A stretch of DNA of 64,000 bases from an uncultured Flavobacterium sp. (lineage in GTDB: Bacteria; Bacteroidota; Bacteroidia; Flavobacteriales; Flavobacteriaceae): NCBI GenBank assembly GCA_937773775.1, contig CALJVL010000024.1, positions 1 through 64,000 on the forward strand, in the 5' to 3' direction. A program made the translations under genes and the position numbers. Below the pieces are notes generated by a model. The model saw only the letters and a program-made list of their open reading frames with translations, was not told the DNA's origin and ran no database searches. Positions 16,507 through 26,036 of the stretch are shown in pieces (position 1 is the stretch's first letter; the number at the start of each line of letters is the position of its first letter).

Positions 16507-18048
16507 TTACATTTTCATCAACCAGTTTTTCATTGAAACCTCATTTTCTATAATGGCTTTCAATTCCGATATTTTAACACGATCTTGTTTCATCGTATCT
16601 CTATGACGAATTGTTACTGTTTGATCTTCTATAGTTTGATGATCTACAGTAATACAAAACGGAGTTCCTAACGCGTCCTGCCTTCTATAGCGACGGCCCA
16701 CTGCATCTTTCTCATCATAAGCGACACTGAAATCCCATTTTAAATCCTCAATGATTTTATGCGCTATATCAGGTAAACCATCTTTTTTAACTAAAGGCAA
16801 AACTGCTGCCTTTGTAGGAGCAAGAACTGATGGTAGTTTGAGAACCGTTCTAGTTGAGCCATCTTCCAATGTTTCTTCTTTCAACGAAGTTGCGAAAACA
16901 GCCAAGAACATTCTGTCTAATCCAACAGATGTTTCCACTACATAAGGCACATAGTTCTGATTCAACTCTGCATCAAAATACTGCAATTTTCTTCCAGAGA
17001 ATTTTTCGTGTGCTTTTAAATCAAAATCAGTACGAGAGTGAATCCCTTCCAATTCTTTGAATCCAAAAGGAAAATCAAACTCAATATCAGCCGCCGCATT
17101 TGCATAATGGGCTAATTTTTCGTGGTCATGAAAACGGTAGTTTTCTTTACCCAAACCTAACGACAAATGCCATTTTAGCCTTGTTTCTTTCCAGAATTCA
17201 TAATGTTTGATTTCATCTCCTGGACGTACAAAAAACTGCATTTCCATTTGTTCAAACTCACGCATTCGGAATATGAACTGTCTAGCAACAATTTCATTTC
17301 TAAATGCTTTCCCAGTTTGCGCAATTCCAAAAGGAATTTTCATTCTTCCCGATTTTTGCACATTCGCGAAATTGACAAAAATACCTTGAGCAGTTTCCGG
17401 ACGCAAATATAAATCCATCGCCGTATCTGCCGATGCTCCTAACTTAGTTCCGAACATTAGGTTAAATTGTCTCACTTCGGTCCAGTTTCTGGAACCTGAT
17501 TCAGGACAGGCTATTTCTAACTCTTCAATTAGCGCTTTTACATCTTCCAAATCTTCATTACCTAGAGAACGCCCAAGACGCTCCAGAATTTCTCTTTCTT
17601 TGGCTTTATATTCAACAACCCTAGTATTTGTAGTTACAAACTCCTGTTCGTTAAAGGCATCACCAAAACGAATCTTCGCTTTTTCAACTTCCTTAACTGC
17701 TTTGACATTTAACTTTTCAGCATAGTCTTCAATCAGAACGTCGGCTCTATACCTTCTTTTAGAATCTTTATTGTCAATTAACGGATCATTAAAAGCATCC
17801 ACGTGTCCTGACGCCTTCCAAGTAGTAGGGTGCATAAGTATCGATGCGTCTAAACCAACAATATTATCATTTAATTGAACCATTGATTTCCACCAATATT
17901 CACGTATGTTCTTTTTTAACTCCACTCCGTTTTGTGCATAATCATAAACTGCACTCAAACCATCGTATATTTCGCTTGACGGAAAAATAAATCCGTACTC
18001 TTTTGCATGCGAAATTACATTCTTAAATATATCTTCTTGTTTAGCCAT
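16507..18048 (-). CDS. glyS: Glycyl-tRNA synthetase, dimeric class II type
   Basis: Charges tRNA-Gly. The 513-residue length and sequence fit the alpha2 eukaryote/Gram-positive-like form rather than the separate GlyQ/GlyS tetramer. HAKEYGFIFPSSEIYDGL is motif 1-like. LMFGTKLGASADTAMDLYLRPETAQGIFVNF is the glycine-binding region. GKAFRNEIVARQFIFRMREFEQMEMQ is motif 2 and VVETSVGLDRMFLAVF is motif 3. The anticodon-binding domain is at the C-terminus (RYRRQDALGTPFCITVD). A TATTTTTG box ends only 5 nt before the ATG (plus-strand 18053-18060), so the mRNA could be nearly leaderless (tentative). Confidence 0.95.
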   Translation of the reverse strand: MAKQEDIFKNVISHAKEYGFIFPSSEIYDGLSAVYDYAQNGVELKKNIREYWWKSMVQLNDNIVGLDASILMHPTTWKASGHVDAFNDPLIDNKDSKRRYRADVLIEDYAEKLNVKAVKEVEKAKIRFGDAFNEQEFVTTNTRVVEYKAKEREILERLGRSLGNEDLEDVKALIEELEIACPESGSRNWTEVRQFNLMFGTKLGASADTAMDLYLRPETAQGIFVNFANVQKSGRMKIPFGIAQTGKAFRNEIVARQFIFRMREFEQMEMQFFVRPGDEIKHYEFWKETRLKWHLSLGLGKENYRFHDHEKLAHYANAAADIEFDFPFGFKELEGIHSRTDFDLKAHEKFSGRKLQYFDAELNQNYVPYVVETSVGLDRMFLAVFATSLKEETLEDGSTRTVLKLPSVLAPTKAAVLPLVKKDGLPDIAHKIIEDLKWDFSVAYDEKDAVGRRYRRQDALGTPFCITVDHQTIEDQTVTIRHRDTMKQDRVKISELKAIIENEVSMKNWLMKM

Positions 18049-18142
18049 ACTGCAAAAATATAAAAAGGGAACTTAAAAAAAGAAGAATAGCTGAAGTTTG
18101 AAGCGTTGATTTTCATATTTTTATAAATAAATTACTAATTAT

Positions 18143-18826
18143 ATGTTCAAACACATAATAAATCTATTTTTCCCTGCCGTGTGCGCTGGCTGCAACTCTT
18201 TATTAACACCGAATGAAAAAGTGATTTGTACAATTTGCAGGCACAACATACCGCTAACTCATCAACACATCAGTCCAAATAACGAGGCCTTCAAAAAGTT
18301 TTACGGTAGAATTCCTTTAGAATACGCATCGGCGCTCCTCTATTTTCATAAAAAAGGAATAGCACAAGAACTAATTCACAAATTAAAATATAAAGGCCAT
18401 CAAGAAATAGGAACGGTTCTGGGAGACTGGTATGCTCAAGATTTAAAGGATGCAGTAATCCTAAAAACAGTAGATGCTATAATTCCAGTTCCTTTACACA
18501 AAAGAAAGTATAGAGAAAGAGGCTACAATCAAGTAACTACTTTTGGAAAAGCGCTTTCGTCTGAATTGAATGTTCCTTATAATGACTCTTTATTGAAACG
18601 AAAGGTCTATTCAAAAACACAGTCCAAAAAAAGCCTTTTGGGCAGGAACGAAGGTATTAAAACCATTTTTGACGTTTCCTTTACCGAGAACGATCATGGC
18701 AAACACTTTCTACTTATTGATGATGTAATCACAACTGGCGCAACACTTGAAGCTTGCTCCCGCGCTTTGCTTACAATCCCAGGATCAAAGATTAGCATTG
18801 TGTGCATGGCAATGGCACAATCTTAA
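18143..18826 (+). CDS. ComF-family phosphoribosyltransferase-like protein
   Basis: A 227-residue ComF/GntX-type protein. A zinc-ribbon-like N-terminus (CAGCNSLLTPNEKVICTICR) is followed by the PRTase fold: a central YASALLYFHKKGIAQELIHKLKYKGH, PVPLHKRKYRERGYNQ, then the PRPP-binding loop FLLIDDVITTGATLEACS. Family members are involved in DNA uptake/transformation in some bacteria and in unknown salvage roles in others. Which applies here cannot be told. It is divergent from glyS. Confidence 0.9.
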   Translation: MFKHIINLFFPAVCAGCNSLLTPNEKVICTICRHNIPLTHQHISPNNEAFKKFYGRIPLEYASALLYFHKKGIAQELIHKLKYKGHQEIGTVLGDWYAQDLKDAVILKTVDAIIPVPLHKRKYRERGYNQVTTFGKALSSELNVPYNDSLLKRKVYSKTQSKKSLLGRNEGIKTIFDVSFTENDHGKHFLLIDDVITTGATLEACSRALLTIPGSKISIVCMAMAQS

Positions 18827-19080
18827 AATTGCATCATTAGTTGCACCTACTAAAATTGACCTCCGTTTTTCAGCGCTTAAAAGAAATCATTCTTCTACCT
18901 ACAAACTAAGTCTTTCTCGTGACTTAAAATAGGCGAAATAGCTCGTTTTATTGTTTATTATTTAAAAACGACATGGTTTTACCTGCATGAAAAGACAATT
19001 ATCAGCACAATTAATTACACTATAAATTTAATTAATAAAAATATAACGACATAGAATTTTCAATTCCAAACTTAATTGAT

Positions 19081-19088
19081 TAAATTTG
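19081..19088 (+). promoter_or_regulatory. -7 box of the superoxide dismutase gene (TAAATTTG)
   Basis: A perfect TAnnTTTG match lies 33 nt upstream of the ATG at 19122. No good TTG is seen at the -33 position. It overlaps the TTG codon that the ORF track uses as a start, which argues against that start. Confidence 0.5.
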
Positions 19089-19121
19089 AATAAATTTTAT
19101 AAATCATTAAACAAAAATATT

Positions 19122-19730
19122 ATGGCTTTTGAATTACCTCAATTACCTTATGCGTATGACGCATTAGAACCTTATATAGATGCACGCACGATGGAAATTC
19201 ATCATACAAAGCATCATAATGCATATACTACAAACCTCAATGCGGCTACCGCTGGTACTGACATGGAAGGCAAGACGATAGATAATATTCTACTTAATCT
19301 AGACATGAAAAATACCGCTGTTCGAAATAATGGCGGTGGATTTTATAATCATAATCTGTATTGGAGTGTTATGACTCCAAATGGAGGCGGACTTCCTAGC
19401 GGAGATTTGCTAACTGCAATTGAAAGTGCTTTTGGATCTTTTGAAGAGTTCAAAGCTAAATTCAGCAAAGCGGGAGCTACGCAGTTCGGTTCTGGATGGG
19501 CTTGGCTTTGTGTTCACCCAGGTGGAAAATTAGATGTTTGTGGGACGCCAAATCAAGATAATCCATTGATGCCGGGAATCGGTTGTGGTGGTACTCCAAT
19601 TTTGGGTATGGATGTTTGGGAACATGCTTATTATTTGCATTACCAAAACAGAAGACCCGATTATATTGAGGCTTTTTTCAACACAATTAATTGGACGGAA
19701 GTTTCTAGAAGATATGCTTCTGAAAAATAG
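19122..19730 (+). CDS. Superoxide dismutase, Fe/Mn family
   Basis: Converts superoxide to oxygen and hydrogen peroxide. The ATG at 19122 ([20 protein letters not shown]) gives 202 aa, the normal size. The track start (TTG at 19086) lies inside the -7 box and is rejected. The metal ligands are visible: the His in [16 protein letters not shown], the second His in [11 protein letters not shown], and the Asp and His in [37 protein letters not shown] contains the outer-sphere region. Gln/Gly placement does not let me decide Fe versus Mn, and a cambialistic enzyme is possible. No signal peptide is present, so it is cytoplasmic. Confidence 0.96.
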   Translation: MAFELPQLPYAYDALEPYIDARTMEIHHTKHHNAYTTNLNAATAGTDMEGKTIDNILLNLDMKNTAVRNNGGGFYNHNLYWSVMTPNGGGLPSGDLLTAIESAFGSFEEFKAKFSKAGATQFGSGWAWLCVHPGGKLDVCGTPNQDNPLMPGIGCGGTPILGMDVWEHAYYLHYQNRRPDYIEAFFNTINWTEVSRRYASEK

Positions 19731-19761
19731 TTTTTTATAGAAACGTAGATTAAAGAAAAAA

Positions 19762-19806
19762 GAATAGACAAATTGACTGAAAAGTTGATTTGTCTATTCT
19801 TTTTTT
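19762..19806 (+). terminator. Terminator of the superoxide dismutase gene
   Basis: GAATAGACAAAT pairs perfectly with ATTTGTCTATTC, followed by seven T. It lies 31 nt after the stop codon. Confidence 0.88.
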
Positions 19807-19920
19807 ATGCCTAATCATTTCCTGCCTTTACTTAACTGATTCCAATAAAAAAACGAATAAACTCTTATACTATTCTATATTCCTCTATTCTCTTTTTATT
19901 TGACTTTATTCCAATAAAAA

Positions 19921-19945
19921 AGGTGGAATTGCTTCCACCTTTTTT
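19921..19945. terminator. Second hairpin terminator between superoxide dismutase and purF
   Basis: AGGTGGAA pairs with TTCCACCT across a 4-nt loop, with A-run and T-run flanks. It can serve the minus-strand purF-like gene ending at 20075. The rest of the 343-bp gap (19731-20074) holds nothing else I can identify. Confidence 0.8.
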
Positions 19946-20074
19946 GCCCCAAATCTACCATAAACTTAACCTACTAATTTTATGGTTCTACAAATCTATG
20001 GCAGATGTATATTCTAACCAAATGTTTTAGGTGAATAACCCATAAAATCGTTTAATTACACAATTTCATGATTT

Positions 20075-21973
20075 TTAATACGCTCTTGCATCTTTTCCTT
20101 CATAAAAATTCATAAATGCACGACTCACAACCCTATTACCCCCAGGAGTTGGATAGTCTCCGGTAAAATACCAGTCACCCAAGTTTTTAGGGCAAGCGAT
20201 ATGCAAATCTTCAACGGTTTGAAAAATAATCTTCACTTCCGCTTTTATTTCAGGAGAGCTCAACATTTGAGCTATCTTATCAGAGACCTCTTGAGGTTTA
20301 AAAGGTTCATAAATTGCGGTAACATAATTTACCATTTCACTGTCTTTGAAGTTTTCTTGCCCTTTACAGTTAGCATAAACTTCATCAACAATATAGTACA
20401 AATTTCTTTCTTTCAACAATTCTAATGCCGCTTTGAACGCCACTAACCCTTCTAGTTTTGCCATGTCTATACCGTAGCAATCGGGGAATCGTATTTGAGG
20501 TGCCGAAGAAACAACAACTATTCTTTTTGGATTCAAGCGATCCATCATTTTGATAATACTCATCTTCAAGGTAGTCCCACGTACAATACTATCATCTATA
20601 ATTACTAGATTATCTGTTGGTTTTATAACACCATAAGTTACATCATAAATATGGGCTACTAAATCATCGCGACTACTGTCCTCTGTAATAAACGTCCTAA
20701 GTTTAGCATCCTTGATAGCAACTTTTTCAGTACGTATTTTTACCTTAAGAAGCTCTTGCAATGTTTCTTTGGTCAGTGTATTCCTATTTTCTAAAATAAA
20801 ATTATTTTTACGTTGGTTCAGGAAATCCTGAGCCGCTTCTACTAAACCGTAAAAAGAGGTTTCAGCAGTATTAGGAATATAAGAAAAAACAGTGTTATCA
20901 GTATCTTGATCAATAGATTCAAGAACTGCAGGCAGAATTAATCTACCCAAGTTTTTTCTTTCTTGGTATATTTCAGCGTCGCTACCTCTAGAAAAATAAA
21001 TTCTTTCAAATGAGCACGCTTTTTTTTCTGTTGGCTCAAGAATTTCTTCCATTGTAACAGTTCCGTTTTTCTTAATTATCAACGCATTTCCTGGTTCAAT
21101 TTCCTGCACTTTTTCGAATGGAACATTGAAAACAGTTTGAATAACGGGTCTCTCTGAAGCCACAACAACAACTTCATCATCTTGATAAAAATAAGCAGGT
21201 CGAATCCCTGCAGGGTCTCTAAACACGAATGAATCACCATGCCCCAAAAGTCCTGCCATAGCATAACCTCCATCTAAATTCTTTGACGAACGTCTCAAAA
21301 TTTTAGCAATATCTAATCTTTCGGCGATAACTGGAGATGCTTCTCTTTTTGACAAGCCTTCCTGCTTACAATCTTGATACAATTGCATTACTTCTTTGTC
21401 TAGAAAATGTCCTATTTTTTCCATAACCGTAACCGTATCTGCCATCTCTTTTGGATGCTGACCCAGTTCAACTAAGTTTTCGAATAGCTCTTTTACATTG
21501 GTCATATTAAAATTTCCAGCCAATATGAGGTTTCTATGCATCCAATTACTTTGCCGTAAAAAAGGATGAACACTTTCGATACTATTTTTACCAAAAGTAC
21601 CATAACGCACATGTCCTAAAAACAATTCTCCTATGTATGGAATATTTGTCTTTTGAAGAGATACATTATAAGCGTATTCAAGATGAGAACTCATTTCCTC
21701 GTTTATTCTGTCATTTATTTGCGCAAAAACATCTTGAATAGGCTGCGCGTGATTAGAACGCACTCTACTTATATACCTCTCTCCCGGTTCCATGTCTAAT
21801 TTTATACTTGCAAAACCTGCACCATCTTGTCCACGATTATGTTGCTTTTCCATAAGGAGATACATTTTTTGTATCCCGTAAAAAGCAGTTCCGTATTTTT
21901 CCTTATAGAATTCAAGCGGTTTAAGCAGTCTAACTAAGGCTATTCCGCATTCATGTTGTAACGCATCGCTCAT
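20075..21973 (-). CDS. purF: Amidophosphoribosyltransferase (PurF-like), Bacteroidota long form
   Basis: Should transfer ammonia from glutamine to PRPP in the first step of purine synthesis. The 632-residue length exceeds the usual ~500. The start MSDALQHECGIAL puts the N-terminal-nucleophile Cys at position 9 after a short propeptide. GAGFASIKLD, LGHVRYGTFGKNSIESVHPF and LAGNFNMTN are glutaminase motifs. VVVASERPV and the PRPP loop VIIDDSIVRGTTLKMSI mark the phosphoribosyltransferase domain, and SSAPQIRFPDCYGIDM follows. Because some flavobacteria carry a second, shorter PurF, this one might be a paralog. It forms a separate unit downstream of the PfkB-family kinase gene, with a terminator in between. 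Confidence 0.9.
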   Translation of the reverse strand: MSDALQHECGIALVRLLKPLEFYKEKYGTAFYGIQKMYLLMEKQHNRGQDGAGFASIKLDMEPGERYISRVRSNHAQPIQDVFAQINDRINEEMSSHLEYAYNVSLQKTNIPYIGELFLGHVRYGTFGKNSIESVHPFLRQSNWMHRNLILAGNFNMTNVKELFENLVELGQHPKEMADTVTVMEKIGHFLDKEVMQLYQDCKQEGLSKREASPVIAERLDIAKILRRSSKNLDGGYAMAGLLGHGDSFVFRDPAGIRPAYFYQDDEVVVVASERPVIQTVFNVPFEKVQEIEPGNALIIKKNGTVTMEEILEPTEKKACSFERIYFSRGSDAEIYQERKNLGRLILPAVLESIDQDTDNTVFSYIPNTAETSFYGLVEAAQDFLNQRKNNFILENRNTLTKETLQELLKVKIRTEKVAIKDAKLRTFITEDSSRDDLVAHIYDVTYGVIKPTDNLVIIDDSIVRGTTLKMSIIKMMDRLNPKRIVVVSSAPQIRFPDCYGIDMAKLEGLVAFKAALELLKERNLYYIVDEVYANCKGQENFKDSEMVNYVTAIYEPFKPQEVSDKIAQMLSSPEIKAEVKIIFQTVEDLHIACPKNLGDWYFTGDYPTPGGNRVVSRAFMNFYEGKDARAY

Positions 21974-22067
21974 TGTGTAGTTCTTTGTTGTGTTGTTGTT
22001 TCTAATTATAAATTCTTACAAATGAAAGGGATCTTTTTTTTTCACTCCCAACTTATTATAAATCAAA

Positions 22068-22088
22068 AAAACCCCGTTCCCGGGGTTT
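22068..22088 (-). terminator. Terminator after the PfkB-family kinase gene
   Basis: AAACCCCG pairs with CGGGGTTT with a 4-nt loop (plus inner C/G pairing). The T-run is on the minus strand. It isolates the gene ending at 22095 from purF. Confidence 0.88.
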
Positions 22089-22094
22089 CAAATT

Positions 22095-23018
22095 TTACGA
22101 TACTATTTCAAACTGTGTCAACGACTTGAATTGCTTCAATCTTGACATCACCTCTTTCTTATCTAAATCAACCATTCTTTCAGTTCCAAATTTTTCTACA
22201 CAAAATGAAGCTAAATTTGAACCATATATTACCGCATTTTTCATGTTCTCAAATGAGACGTTTTCACTTTGCGTAATGAAACCTGCAAATCCGCCTGCAA
22301 AAGTATCACCAGCCCCTGTTGGGTCAAACACTTCTTCTAATGGCAATGCAGGCGCAAAGAACACTTCTTTATCGTGGAACAAAAGTGCACCATGCTCCCC
22401 CTTTTTGATTACTACATATTCTGGTCCCATCGCCTGAATTATCGCAGCAGCTTTCACTAAAGAATATTCTCCAGAAAGTTGTCTCGCTTCTTCATCATTG
22501 ATTGTTATAACGTCAACACGTTTTATTACCTCCAATAATTCTGGCAAAGCGCAATCCATCCAAAAATTCATAGTGTCTAAAACCACTAATTTTGGCTTCG
22601 TTTCCATTTGGTCCAAAACACTGCTTTGTACTAGTGGGTGCAAGTTTCCTAGCATCACCACATCAGCATCTTTAAAATCTTGAGGTACTTTAGGTTGAAA
22701 ATCAGCTAAAACATTCAATTGAGTATCAAGAGTATCACGTGAATTTAAATCGTTACGGTAGCGACCGCTCCAAAAGAAGGTTTTCCCACCCTTTACCACT
22801 TCAAGTCCAGAAATATCAACATTTCTTTCGGTCAACAAATCTAAATATTCTTGTGGAAAATCATCCCCAACTACAGAAACTATGGCGGATTGTAAATTAA
22901 AAAAAGAGGCGGACAAACCAATGTACGTTCCTGCACCACCTAAAATTTTATCTGTTTTGCCAAAAGGTGTTTCTATGGCGTCGAAAGCAACTGTTCCAAC
23001 AATCAATAATTTATTCAT
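22095..23018 (-). CDS. PfkB/ribokinase-family carbohydrate or nucleoside kinase
   Basis: A 307-residue ribokinase-fold kinase. The N-terminal LLIVGTVAFDAIETPFGKTD and KILGGAGTYIGLSASFF are the PfkB signature 1 region. VVLDTMNFWMDCALPELLEVI and VITINDEEARQLSGE follow. FDPTGAGDTFAGGFAGFIT holds the catalytic Asp (GAGD). The substrate is not obvious; the DTMNFW motif occurs in Bacteroidota 'PfkB family carbohydrate kinase' entries. A strong promoter precedes it. It lies upstream of purF but is separated by a terminator. Confidence 0.85.
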   Translation of the reverse strand: MNKLLIVGTVAFDAIETPFGKTDKILGGAGTYIGLSASFFNLQSAIVSVVGDDFPQEYLDLLTERNVDISGLEVVKGGKTFFWSGRYRNDLNSRDTLDTQLNVLADFQPKVPQDFKDADVVMLGNLHPLVQSSVLDQMETKPKLVVLDTMNFWMDCALPELLEVIKRVDVITINDEEARQLSGEYSLVKAAAIIQAMGPEYVVIKKGEHGALLFHDKEVFFAPALPLEEVFDPTGAGDTFAGGFAGFITQSENVSFENMKNAVIYGSNLASFCVEKFGTERMVDLDKKEVMSRLKQFKSLTQFEIVS

Positions 23019-23042
23019 TTATTTGAGATTCTAATTAAGTCG

Positions 23043-23073
23043 CAAAGGTAGTTTATAAAGTATAAAATTGCAA
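23043..23073 (-). promoter_or_regulatory. Promoter of the PfkB-family kinase gene
   Basis: On the minus strand TTG (23073-23071) and TACCTTTG (23050-23043) are separated by 20 nt. This is a full consensus match, 25 nt upstream of the ATG. Confidence 0.7.
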
Positions 23074-23124
23074 AGACTGCTAATTGTAAAGTTTTGCTAA
23101 TTTACAAACCATTAAAATCAATAC

Positions 23125-23613
23125 CTACAGCAACTTACCGACTTCTTTTTCATAAAATAAATCGACAGAAAGTTCCTTTTGGGTGGAGGCCATAACCGCT
23201 AATTCGTCACACCTTTCATTTTGCACATGATTGTTGTGTCCTTTTATCCATTTGAAGTGTACTTTGTGCTTTCTATAAACAACTAAAAGACGTTTCCAGA
23301 GATCAGCATTTTTTCTATCAGCAAACCCCTTTTTTTCCCATCCCAAAACCCACTTCTTTTGAACTGAATCCACTACATATTTAGAATCAGAAATGACTAA
23401 AACTCTGGTATTTGAATTTTTTAGTTTTTCTAGACCGACAATTACGGCCAGTAACTCCATTCTATTGTTAGTAGTAAGTCTAAAACCTTCGTAAAATTCT
23501 TTTTTATAAGTATTACCAGCCACAACTGTTTCCATAACTACGCCATAACCTCCTTTTCCAGGATTTCCTTTTGCAGCTCCATCTGTGTATATTTGTACGT
23601 CGAAAATATCCAC
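23125..23613 (-). CDS. rnhA: Ribonuclease HI
   Basis: Cleaves RNA in RNA-DNA hybrids. The 162 residues carry the full active site: Asp in VQIYTDGAAKGNPGKGGYG, Glu in TTNNRMELLAVIVGLEKL, Asp in VLVISDSKYVVDSV and the final Asp in KGHNNHVQNERCDELAV. The basic handle region is WVLGWEKKGFADRKNADLW. Its start overlaps the purN stop by 1 nt, so the two genes are probably translationally coupled. Confidence 0.96.
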   Translation of the reverse strand: MDIFDVQIYTDGAAKGNPGKGGYGVVMETVVAGNTYKKEFYEGFRLTTNNRMELLAVIVGLEKLKNSNTRVLVISDSKYVVDSVQKKWVLGWEKKGFADRKNADLWKRLLVVYRKHKVHFKWIKGHNNHVQNERCDELAVMASTQKELSVDLFYEKEVGKLL

Positions 23614-24185
23614 TATTTTGAATTATCAGTTATCAATTTTTCGATTACAACTGGAAAAAATTCCTGTTCTAGTTCATGGATCCTTTCAGCTACGTCTTCG
23701 ACAGATTCGTTTCCAGTCAAAACTATTTTTTTTTGGAAAACAATGCCTCCTTCATCATAATCTTCATTAACATAATGAATAGTGATCCCGGTTTCCTTTT
23801 CATTATTATCGACAATTGCTTTATGAACGTTGCTGCCATACATGCCCCTGCCCCCATACTTAGGTAATAATGCTGGGTGAATATTTATTACTTTATTAGG
23901 GTAATCGGCAATAATATTTTCGGGAAATTTCAACAAAAACCCAGCGAGAACAATTAAATCCGGCTTGATCGCATTCAACTTTTGTGCTACTTTACCTTCA
24001 ATTAATTCTATTTTAGAAAAAATTTCGATTGGGATCTGATTATTTTTAGCTCGTTCAATCACTTTGGCGTTTGAATTGTTTGTAAAAACTGACACTACCT
24101 TCACCGTTTCATTTAAAGCGAAATGCTTTATGATGTTTTCAGCATTAGTACCTGATCCGGAAGCAAAAACGACTATTTTTTTCAT
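23613..24185 (-). CDS. purN: Phosphoribosylglycinamide formyltransferase
   Basis: Transfers a formyl group from 10-formyl-THF to GAR in purine synthesis. The 190-residue length is normal. VVFASGSGTNAENIIKHF is the phosphate-binding loop. LIVLAGFLLKFPENIIADY and INIHPALLPKYGGRGMYGSN hold the catalytic Asn/His region. ETGITIHYVNEDYDEGGIVFQ carries the folate-binding Asp loop. It starts the purN-rnhA unit and is divergent from acpP. No consensus -7 box was seen upstream. Confidence 0.96.
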   Translation of the reverse strand: MKKIVVFASGSGTNAENIIKHFALNETVKVVSVFTNNSNAKVIERAKNNQIPIEIFSKIELIEGKVAQKLNAIKPDLIVLAGFLLKFPENIIADYPNKVINIHPALLPKYGGRGMYGSNVHKAIVDNNEKETGITIHYVNEDYDEGGIVFQKKIVLTGNESVEDVAERIHELEQEFFPVVIEKLITDNSK

Positions 24186-24302
24186 GATTTACCTAATTTA
24201 TATTACGCAAAAAAAGGCATAAAAAATTAAAAAAAACAACATTGGGAAGTCTTTGTTTAAATTTATTTTATAATTTAGTCATCACATTTATCAACTTATT
24301 CG

Positions 24303-24331
24303 TTGTTTTAAAATAAAGTTTTTTATTTTTG
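24303..24331 (+). promoter_or_regulatory. acpP promoter (-33 TTG, -7 TATTTTTG)
   Basis: TTG (24303-24305) and TATTTTTG (24324-24331) are 18 nt apart. The acpP ATG is 30 nt downstream. Confidence 0.65.
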
Positions 24332-24361
24332 CCAACAAATTAAATTCTAAAATTAAAGATT

Positions 24362-24598
24362 ATGTCAGACATTGCATCAAGAGTTAAAGCGATTATCGTA
24401 GACAAATTAGGCGTTGACGAAAACGAAGTTGTAACAGAAGCAAGCTTCACTAATGACTTAGGGGCTGATTCATTGGACACAGTTGAGCTTATTATGGAAT
24501 TCGAAAAAGAATTTGACATTCAAATTCCAGACGATCAAGCAGAAAACATTGCTACTGTTGGTCAAGCTATTTCTTACATCGAAGAAGCTAAAAAATAA
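24362..24598 (+). CDS. acpP: Acyl carrier protein
   Basis: Carries the growing acyl chain in fatty-acid synthesis. The 78 residues are acidic and include the phosphopantetheine attachment site [13 protein letters not shown] (Ser in DSL). The start is [20 protein letters not shown], and the helical C-terminus [13 protein letters not shown] is typical. fabF follows after a hairpin, as in many Bacteroidota. Confidence 0.97.
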   Translation: MSDIASRVKAIIVDKLGVDENEVVTEASFTNDLGADSLDTVELIMEFEKEFDIQIPDDQAENIATVGQAISYIEEAKK

Positions 24599-24605
24599 TA
24601 ATTTA

Positions 24606-24637
24606 AACACCCGCTCGCAGCTTTGCACGCGGGTGTT
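24606..24637 (+). terminator. Hairpin after acpP (terminator or attenuator)
   Basis: AACACCCGC pairs with GCGGGTGTT across a 14-nt loop. The tail is ATTATTATT rather than a solid T-run, so read-through into fabF is plausible and would give higher acpP than fabF mRNA. Confidence 0.65.
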
Positions 24638-24777
24638 ATTATTATTCTAAAAAATTAAATTAAGATTGATTTTCAATCAAAAGATATTTATTGTAATACC
24701 CATGGCTCTTTTGTAATAAAAATACGGCAAAGAAAGCATGGGTTTTATTTGTTTGAAGATAACAAAATAAAATAGTT

Positions 24778-26031
24778 ATGGTATTAAGACGAGTTGTTGT
24801 TACGGGTTTAGGTGCTCTTACTCCTATTGGAAATAATGTTCAAGAATATTGGAACGCCCTTATCAGCGGTGTAAGTGGATCCGCCCCAATAACTTACTTT
24901 GACCCTACAAAGTTCAAAACTAAATTTGCTTGCGAATTAAAAAACTTTAATGTCGAAGACTTCTTGGACAGGAAAGAAGCTAGAAAAATGGATCGTTACG
25001 CTCAATATGCCATGGTTTCATCTGAAGAAGCGATAAATGATGCAGCTTTCAACTTTGAAAAATTAGATAAAGACAGAGCCGGAGTTATTTGGGGCTCAGG
25101 AATAGGTGGTTTAGAAACCTTTCAAATAGAAATGTTGAATTATTCTGCCGGCGATGGCACTCCAAAATTCAACCCTTTCTTTATACCAAAAATGATTTCT
25201 GATATCGCTTGTGGTCATATTTCAATTAAATATGGTTTTAGAGGGCCCAACTTCGCAACCGTTTCAGCTTGTGCTTCTTCTACAAACGCAATCATCGACG
25301 CATTCAACTACATCCGATTAGGACACGCAGATGTTATGGTAACTGGCGGGTCAGAAGCTGCGGTAACAATTGCGGGAATGGGTGGCTTTAACGCTATGCA
25401 TGCGCTATCCACAAGAAATGATGATCCAAAAACAGCTTCCAGACCTATGGACAAAGACAGAGATGGATTTGTATTAGGAGAAGGTGCAGGTGCCCTAGTT
25501 CTTGAAGAATACGATCATGCAGTAGCCCGTGGCGCTAATATTTACTGTGAAATTGGCGGTGGCGGTATGTCGGCTGATGCCTATCATATAACAGCTCCTC
25601 ATCCTGACGGCTTAGGTGCAAAAAACGTAATGTTGAACTGTTTGAGAGATGCTGGATTAAAACCAACTGATGTTGACGGTGTAAATATGCATGGAACTTC
25701 TACTCCTCTTGGAGATTTAGCAGAGTCCAAAGCAATTGAGCATGTTTTTGGTGAGCATGCCTACACCATGAACTTGAATTCAACAAAATCAATGACAGGT
25801 CATTTGCTTGGAGCAGCTGGAGCAGTTGAAACCATCTCATCCATTCTATCTATGAAATACGGAATCGTTCCACCAACCATCAACCATTTTACAGATGATG
25901 AAAATATTGATTCAAAACTAAACTTTACATTCAATGTTGCCCAAAAAAGAGATATGAAAGTAGTAATGAGTAATACTTTTGGTTTTGGCGGCCATAATGC
26001 TTGCGTATTAGTTAAAAAATTAGAATTCTAG
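24778..26031 (+). CDS. fabF: 3-oxoacyl-[acyl-carrier-protein] synthase II
   Basis: Elongating condensing enzyme of fatty-acid synthesis. The 417-residue length is typical. RRVVVTGLGALTPIGNN is the start. The active-site Cys is in TVSACASSTNAI, the two catalytic His residues are in NMHGTSTPLGDLAES and TKSMTGHLLGAAGAVE, and NTFGFGGHNACVLV is the C-terminal signature. The gene is followed after 5 nt by rnc, so they form one operon. An imperfect ACCCATG/CATGGGT inverted repeat (about 24697-24745) lies in the leader and may be regulatory. Confidence 0.97.
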   Translation: MVLRRVVVTGLGALTPIGNNVQEYWNALISGVSGSAPITYFDPTKFKTKFACELKNFNVEDFLDRKEARKMDRYAQYAMVSSEEAINDAAFNFEKLDKDRAGVIWGSGIGGLETFQIEMLNYSAGDGTPKFNPFFIPKMISDIACGHISIKYGFRGPNFATVSACASSTNAIIDAFNYIRLGHADVMVTGGSEAAVTIAGMGGFNAMHALSTRNDDPKTASRPMDKDRDGFVLGEGAGALVLEEYDHAVARGANIYCEIGGGGMSADAYHITAPHPDGLGAKNVMLNCLRDAGLKPTDVDGVNMHGTSTPLGDLAESKAIEHVFGEHAYTMNLNSTKSMTGHLLGAAGAVETISSILSMKYGIVPPTINHFTDDENIDSKLNFTFNVAQKRDMKVVMSNTFGFGGHNACVLVKKLEF

Positions 26032-26036
26032 CTTAA